A stretch of 9,969 nucleotides of DNA from Lentimicrobiaceae bacterium (GTDB lineage: Bacteria > Bacteroidota > Bacteroidia > Bacteroidales > SKPS01), in assembly GCA_007119395.1 (NCBI GenBank), contig SKPS01000294.1:1-9969 (forward strand). The letters are read 5' to 3'. Positions 6,537-9,969 of the stretch are shown here, in pieces. The notes beneath the pieces were generated by a model. The model searched no databases. It was not told the DNA's origin and saw only the letters and a program-made list of their open reading frames with translations. The position numbers and the translations under genes were made by a program. Every line of letters starts with the position of its first letter. The stretch's first letter is position 1.

Positions 6537-7364
6537 ATGAGATACTTCATTTTGTATATTGGCCTGGCTCTGGTAATGCTCACGGGGTGTGACGTGCTGG
6601 AAGAGCCATATCGGCAGGAGAGTGCTCAGCTTGAAACGGAGCGGAAGGTATTATTGGAGGATTACACCGGGCACCGTTGTCCCAACTGCCCGTTAGCGAG
6701 CAAATTGATGGAAGATTTGAAAGAGGTTTACGGAGAGAATCTGGTGATGATAGCGGTTCATGCCACCATGTTGGCCAAGATAACATTCCCGCCACACTAT
6801 CTGTATGACTTCACGACAGAGACCGGGGATGCTTGGAGCGACTATTTCGGTCTTGAACACTCTGGTATTCCGAATGGATTAGTGAATCGCAAGGAGCGTA
6901 GTGGCAGTCGTGTAATTGCTCCCGGCAACTGGGCATTGATGGTTCAGGAGGAGTTAAACAAGCCTGTTGAAGCGGGGATTGATCTGGTTGCCGGATGGGA
7001 TGCCACCACCGGACAGATTACGGTGAACACACAAACATCAATAGCAGAGCCGTCATCTGACGAGACCTATACGATTACCGTGGTGTTGGTAGAGGACAGT
7101 ATTGTGAAGCCCCAATACAACAACGATCCAACGATAGGGCCAACCCCAGACATACTGGACTACGTACACAACCATGTATTGCGTTTGAGTTTCACCGGTG
7201 CCTGGGGCGTTCAGATCAACCCGCAGTTGGTTGACAGCCGCAGTTTCAGTTACACACTGGATGTGGACTCAGATATCGTTCCGGAGAACAGCCGTATCAT
7301 TGCGTTCATCAGCAACAGCAACAGGGAGGTGCTTCAGGCCGAAGAGACCCGATTAATCCCTTGA
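6537..7364 (+). CDS. Omp28-type lipoprotein with CPNC thioredoxin-like domain
   Basis: The product is 275 residues. The signal sequence MRYFILYIGLALVM is followed by the lipobox LTGC (15-18), so mature C18 should be lipidated. The next residues, DVLEE, are acidic but not a textbook Bacteroidota surface-export signal, so periplasmic versus surface orientation is open. A thioredoxin-like part (about 37-120) has VLLEDYTGHRCPNCPLA (38-54; C48, C51), the strand LVMIAVHA (69-76) and SGIPNGLVNR (109-118) with a likely cis-Pro at P112. A beta-domain (about 140-275) follows and ends FISNSNREVLQAEETRLIP. This is the Omp28-related layout, also seen inside the T9SS cargo at 2109-4124. Omp28 proteins have been described as surface or adhesin-like proteins; the CxxC suggests thiol chemistry, unproven here. 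ATG at 6537 fits the signal peptide. An in-frame ATG at 6456 lies inside the upstream gene. No terminator is visible after the stop. Confidence 0.87.
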   Translation: MRYFILYIGLALVMLTGCDVLEEPYRQESAQLETERKVLLEDYTGHRCPNCPLASKLMEDLKEVYGENLVMIAVHATMLAKITFPPHYLYDFTTETGDAWSDYFGLEHSGIPNGLVNRKERSGSRVIAPGNWALMVQEELNKPVEAGIDLVAGWDATTGQITVNTQTSIAEPSSDETYTITVVLVEDSIVKPQYNNDPTIGPTPDILDYVHNHVLRLSFTGAWGVQINPQLVDSRSFSYTLDVDSDIVPENSRIIAFISNSNREVLQAEETRLIP

Positions 7365-7568
7365 TTTTCTCGGTTGTTGTTTGTTCAGTTGGCAATCCAT
7401 GCCATCGGAAGACGGGCATTGATCATTGTTCTTATTCAAGGCGGTGTTTATAGCATATTGGCTTTATTGGGCAAATGGCAGCGGTCGCATCTGCAATACG
7501 GATTCCTTGCAAACGTGAGAGGTTTCTTCTGGAGCCAACTTATTGCATTGGGGTTGGTGAAAAAATAA
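7365..7568 (+). other. Unassigned open frame directly after the Omp28-type gene, same frame
   Basis: After the TGA at 7362-7364 the same frame stays open for 67 codons to TAA at 7566-7568. Possible starts are TTG codons (for example 7374), with no ribosome binding site. The translation has one hydrophobic stretch (ALIIVLIQGGVYSILALLG) and ends GFFWSQLIALGLVKK, a mixed hydrophobic/basic tail that looks protein-like. I cannot name a family. It may be a chance frame, a small membrane peptide, the decayed end of a lost gene, or a read-through tail. The Omp28-type protein has a natural end before the TGA, so read-through is least likely. Together with 7569-7661 this fills the gap before rplM; no terminator is visible in it. 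Confidence 0.25.
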
Positions 7569-7578
7569 GGGGATAATA

Positions 7579-7610
7579 TTTGCTCATGAAAAAAAAAGTT
7601 TATAATTTCG
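7579..7610 (+). promoter_or_regulatory. Promoter of the rplM-rpsI operon
   Basis: TTTG at 7579-7582 and TAATTTCG at 7603-7610 are separated by 20 bases, matching the Bacteroidota -33/-7 arrangement (TTTG, 19-21 bases, TAnnTTTG) with one mismatch in the -7 box. An A-run (7589-7597) lies in the spacer. Transcription should start near 7615-7620, leaving a leader of about 45 bases before the L13 start. This is the best two-part promoter in the window. Confidence 0.75.
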
Positions 7611-7614
7611 CAGC

Positions 7615-7636
7615 CCCAAATCCTGGGTGGATTTTG
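7615..7636 (+). promoter_or_regulatory. Possible structured leader of rplM mRNA
   Basis: Near the predicted 5' end of the message two small hairpins compete. CCCA (7615-7618) can pair with TGGG (7624-7627). Alternatively, AAATCC (7618-7623) can pair perfectly with GGATTT (7629-7634) around the loop TGGGT. The two share bases, so only one can form. Ribosomal protein operons are often controlled by such leaders, but these stems are short and no known leader family is recognised. Confidence 0.3.
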
Positions 7637-7661
7637 ACCATAGAAGAAAAAACAGAATAGG

Positions 7662-8120
7662 ATGAATACATTGAGTTACAAGACGAAGTCGGCGAATGCT
7701 GCTACTGTTGAGAAGGAGTGGTTATTGGTTGATGCGACGGATCAGGTAGTTGGTCGTTTGGCTAGCAAGATTGCCATTTTATTACGTGGCAAGCACAAGC
7801 CTTATTATACTCCTCATGTAGATTGCGGTGACAATGTGATTGTTGTGAATGCGGACAAGGTTGTTTTCACGGGCAACAAGATGGATGACAAGGAGTACAT
7901 TCGTCACAGCGGTTACCCTGGTGGTCAGCGCAGCAGGAGTGCATCGGAGGTGATGAAGAAGTTTCCTGAGCGTGTATTAGAGCATGCCATCAAGGGGATG
8001 CTTCCCAAGAACCGCTTAGGCCGCGAGTTATTCCGGAACGTATATGTATATGCTGGTAGCGACCACAGTCATGCGGGTCAGCAACCGAGAGAGATCAACA
8101 TTAATGAAATCATTAAATAG
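7662..8120 (+). CDS. rplM: 50S ribosomal protein L13
   Basis: The product is 152 residues, normal for Bacteroidota L13. It is an early assembly protein of the large ribosomal subunit and binds 23S rRNA. Signature segments are visible: WLLVDATDQVVGRLASKIA (20-38), LRGKHKPYYTPHVDCGDNV (41-59), the HSGYPGG motif (82-88) and AIKGMLPKNRLGRELF (109-124). The short N-terminal extension MNTLSYKTKSANAA is typical of the phylum. ATG at 7662 follows an A-rich leader with ATAGG directly ahead of it and no strong Shine-Dalgarno sequence. rpsI begins three bases after its stop, so L13 and S9 are co-transcribed from the promoter at 7579-7610, the standard bacterial pairing. Confidence 0.98.
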   Translation: MNTLSYKTKSANAATVEKEWLLVDATDQVVGRLASKIAILLRGKHKPYYTPHVDCGDNVIVVNADKVVFTGNKMDDKEYIRHSGYPGGQRSRSASEVMKKFPERVLEHAIKGMLPKNRLGRELFRNVYVYAGSDHSHAGQQPREININEIIK

Positions 8121-8123
8121 AAC

Positions 8124-8510
8124 ATGGAAGTAATCAACACTTCAGGCAGGCGTAAGACTGCCGTAGCGCGGGTGTATATTCAACCCGGTGCTGGTCAGAT
8201 CATCATCAACAACAAGGATTACAAGGAGTATTTCACCACGGGATTACTTCACTACACGATTGAGCAGCCATTGGTACTCACTGAGAACACTGGCAAGTAT
8301 GACATCAGGGTGAACGTTGACGGTGGTGGTTTCAAGGGTCAGGCGGAAGCTGTAAGGCTTGGTATTTCCAAGGCCTTATGTGAGATTGAGCCTGCGCACC
8401 GTTTGGTATTGAAGCCTGAAGGTCTTTTGCGCAGGGATCCCAGGATGGTTGAGCGTAAGAAGCCAGGTCAGAAGAAGGCACGGAAGAAGTTTCAGTTCAG
8501 CAAGCGATAG
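8124..8510 (+). CDS. rpsI: 30S ribosomal protein S9
   Basis: The product is 128 residues, full length for S9. It sits in the head of the small subunit, where its C-terminal tail reaches toward the P-site tRNA. Evidence is GRRKTAVARVYI (8-19), the GGGFKGQAEAVRLGISKAL segment (67-85) and the very basic tail KKPGQKKARKKFQFSKR (112-128), ending in the SKR typical of the family. The gene starts three bases after rplM and has no separate ribosome binding site, suggesting translational coupling. A terminator-like hairpin lies 38 bases after its stop, between it and rpsB. Confidence 0.98.
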   Translation: MEVINTSGRRKTAVARVYIQPGAGQIIINNKDYKEYFTTGLLHYTIEQPLVLTENTGKYDIRVNVDGGGFKGQAEAVRLGISKALCEIEPAHRLVLKPEGLLRRDPRMVERKKPGQKKARKKFQFSKR

Positions 8511-8548
8511 GATTCGATATTATGCAGAGATAATTTGTTTAGTATCTA

Positions 8549-8595
8549 AATCACTGAGACTCCTGGCAACAGGGCTACTCGGTGATTGTTTTTTT
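8549..8595 (+). terminator. Terminator-like hairpin between rpsI and rpsB, candidate attenuator
   Basis: The outer stem of 10 bp pairs AATCACTGAG (8549-8558) with CTCGGTGATT (8578-8587), including one G-T wobble. After a small internal loop, an inner stem CCTG/CAGG (8562-8565, 8570-8573) is capped by GCAA, a GNRA-type tetraloop. Seven T's follow at 8589-8595. It has all the parts of an intrinsic terminator but ends 19 bases before the rpsB start. A smaller hairpin, TTTAG/CTAAA (8538-8550), shares its last two bases with the outer stem and could compete with it weakly. It may fully end rplM-rpsI transcription, terminate partially, or act as a regulated leader for rpsB-tsf. Confidence 0.8.
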
Positions 8596-8614
8596 AAGAA
8601 GGTAAACAAACCCA

Positions 8615-9406
8615 ATGAACATGAGTAACAGAACAACATTTGAGGCGTTATTGGATGCCGGAGTACATTTCGGGCATTTAAAGAGGAAGTGGAACCCCAA
8701 CATGGCTCCCTACATTTTCATGGAGCGCAATGGCATCCACATTATTGATTTACACAAGACGATGGCCAAGATTGACGAAGCGGCAGCGGCCATGCGTCAG
8801 ATTGCCAAGTCTGGCAAGCGCGTTCTTTTTGTGGCCACGAAGAAGCAGGCCAAGGAGATTGTTGCGGAGAAAATTGGCACGACGGGTATGCCGTATGTAA
8901 CGGAGCGGTGGCCGGGAGGCATGTTAACCAACTTTGCCACCATTCGCAAAGCGGTTCGGAAGATGGCATCCATTGACAAGTTGATGGTTGACAATTCGTG
9001 GAACAACATTTCTAAGCGTGAGCGTTTGCAGATCACACGTGAGCGTGCCAAGCTTGAGAAGAACCTTGGTAGCATTTCTGATTTGAACAGACTTCCATCG
9101 GCTCTATTTATTGTTGACATCATCAAGGAGCACATTGCATTGGCAGAAGCCCGGAAGTTAAACATCCCCACCTTTGCCATTGTTGACACGAATTCGGATC
9201 CCACATTGGTGGATTTTCCGATTCCTGCCAACGATGATGCCGCCAAGTCGATTTCTATCATTATTGATTTAATGGTACAAGCGATTGAAGATGGTTTGGC
9301 TGAGCGTAAAATGGATAAGGCGAAAGGTGCGTCGGATGAGAGGCCAGACACAGCTGAAGTCTCGAATAAGGAGACCGTTGTTGAGGACAAGACGTCCGAT
9401 GAGTAG
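8615..9406 (+). CDS. rpsB: 30S ribosomal protein S2
   Basis: The product is 263 residues (261 if ATG at 8621 is used). S2 is a late-joining small-subunit protein near S1, and it represses its own operon in several bacteria. Diagnostic segments are LLDAGVHFGHLKRKWNPNM (12-30), APYIFMERNGIHIIDLHKT (31-49), TERWPGGMLTNF (96-107) and the IVDTNSDPTLVDFPIPANDDA stretch. The acidic low-complexity tail of about 35 residues (from MDKAKGASDE to EDKTSDE) is not part of the conserved core. ATG at 8615 is 12 bases after AGAAGG, better spaced than 8621, but 8621 (MSNRTTFEALL) resembles the usual family start, so the exact start is uncertain. No Bacteroidota promoter is visible between rpsI and this gene; the upstream hairpin is the key control candidate. 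Confidence 0.97.
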   Translation: MNMSNRTTFEALLDAGVHFGHLKRKWNPNMAPYIFMERNGIHIIDLHKTMAKIDEAAAAMRQIAKSGKRVLFVATKKQAKEIVAEKIGTTGMPYVTERWPGGMLTNFATIRKAVRKMASIDKLMVDNSWNNISKRERLQITRERAKLEKNLGSISDLNRLPSALFIVDIIKEHIALAEARKLNIPTFAIVDTNSDPTLVDFPIPANDDAAKSISIIIDLMVQAIEDGLAERKMDKAKGASDERPDTAEVSNKETVVEDKTSDE

Positions 9407-9548
9407 TGACTGATTCTGCCTGCAATCGATTTATGCCGGTAAAGTGATGTTGTTGCCATGAGCACAGGGATCAGCAAGGCAGTTTGATACAGACAGCGGA
9501 GTAGGATTTAACCAATAATAATTTTTGAACATTATAAAAAACGAGGAT
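9407..9548 (+). other. Long rpsB-tsf spacer with a possible stem
   Basis: This 142-base gap is not coding on either strand as far as I can see. CTGCCTGC (9416-9423) can pair with GCAAGGCAG (9474-9482) with one bulged A, enclosing about 50 bases. TAATTTTTG (9519-9527) resembles a -7 box with one extra base but has no matching -33 element. There is no terminator hairpin with a T-run, so rpsB and tsf are probably co-transcribed. Confidence 0.35.
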
Positions 9549-9969
9549 ATGACTAAAATTACAGCGTCGGAGATCAACAAGTTGCGTCAGATGACTGGTG
9601 CCGGCATGATGGATTGTAAAGCGGCATTAACTGAGGCTGGCGGAGACATGCAGGCAGCGATTGACTGGTTGCGGAAGAAGGGTCAGAAAGTAGCTGAGAA
9701 GAGAGCTGATCGTGAGGCAAACGAGGGTTTTGTATTGGCAGGTACTGATTCTTCAAAGACTTATGGTTGCATTTTGATGCTCAACTGTGAGACTGATTTT
9801 GTGGCGAAGAATGAAGATTTCGGCAGGTTTGCCAACGAGGTTCTTACACTGGCCATTCAGCAGAAGCCTGCTGACCTGGCTGCATTAAAGGCGATGGATC
9901 TTGGTGGGCGTACTGTTGCGGAAGCTGTTGCTGAGCAGGTAGGGAAGATTGGCGAGAAGGTTGATTTCA
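9549..9969 (+). CDS. tsf: Elongation factor Ts, N-terminal part (cut by the window end)
   Basis: The ATG at 9549 opens a frame of 140 complete codons to the right edge, about half of a normal EF-Ts. EF-Ts is the nucleotide-exchange factor that regenerates EF-Tu-GTP in the cytoplasm. The N-terminal UBA-like domain is clear: ITASEINKLRQMTGAGMMDC (4-23), KAALTEAGGDMQAAIDWLR (24-42) and KKGQKVAEKRADREANEG (43-60). It is followed by the core motif NCETDFVAKNEDF (79-91), whose TDFV segment contacts EF-Tu. CGAGGAT just before the ATG is a close but weak ribosome binding site. The position directly after rpsB is the usual bacterial order. Confidence 0.97.
   Translation, partial: MTKITASEINKLRQMTGAGMMDCKAALTEAGGDMQAAIDWLRKKGQKVAEKRADREANEGFVLAGTDSSKTYGCILMLNCETDFVAKNEDFGRFANEVLTLAIQQKPADLAALKAMDLGGRTVAEAVAEQVGKIGEKVDF

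Noticed and set aside
7362..7364. TGA as a selenocysteine or programmed read-through codon
   Set aside because: The Omp28-type domain is complete before the stop and no downstream stem-loop typical of a selenocysteine element is evident.
8531..8538. TAATTTGT as a -7 box for rpsB
   Set aside because: It misses the consensus at the two last positions and has no TTTG about 20 bases upstream; I do not count it as a promoter.
8797..9477. 226-codon open frame on the minus strand
   Set aside because: It is antisense to the unmistakable rpsB gene; its residues mirror S2 codon bias and show no domain or start context.

Overview
The window looks like a chromosomal segment from a member of the Bacteroidota, probably class Bacteroidia. 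Four things point that way: a secreted protein with a type IX secretion (T9SS) C-terminal sorting domain, Omp28-type and DUF6029-like envelope proteins, Bacteroidota promoter elements (TTTG / TAnnTTTG) with weak Shine-Dalgarno sequences, and the gene order rplM-rpsI-rpsB-tsf. I see no tRNA, rRNA, CRISPR array, insertion sequence or phage gene. Nothing clearly indicates recent transfer.

Layout. (1) Bases 1-287 hold the 3' end of a gene for a protein with a Ser/Arg/Thr/Pro-rich tail built partly from 42-bp tandem repeats. (2) Bases 460-1917 encode a FadL/OmpP1-type outer-membrane beta-barrel, closed by a strong 15-bp hairpin terminator (1989-2029). (3) Bases 2109-7364 form a cluster of envelope proteins around one divergent promoter region (4125-4306). 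Leftward is a 671-residue T9SS cargo with an internal CxxC thioredoxin-like/Omp28-like region. Rightward is an apparent operon of a TlpA-like thioredoxin (WCRPC), a DUF6029-like outer-membrane protein and an Omp28-type lipoprotein (CPNC). (4) Bases 7365-7661 contain an unassigned open frame, then the rplM promoter and leader. (5) Bases 7662-9969 encode L13, S9, S2 and the N-terminal half of EF-Ts.

How the genes may work together. Three of the four proteins in the central cluster carry CxxC motifs in thioredoxin-like contexts, and each has a different predicted envelope address: secreted or surface-anchored by T9SS, periplasmic, and lipid-anchored. The fourth, the barrel-like protein, has exactly two cysteines, six residues apart near its C-terminus. 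This invites the hypothesis of a dedicated envelope thiol-disulfide system. That is inference from sequence and context, not a demonstrated function.

The ribosomal block is housekeeping, but its regulation looks interesting. A complete terminator-like hairpin with a GNRA loop and seven T's ends only 19 bases before the rpsB start, leaving no room for a promoter in between. That fits attenuation or partial termination ahead of S2/EF-Ts. The rplM leader can also form two mutually exclusive small hairpins.
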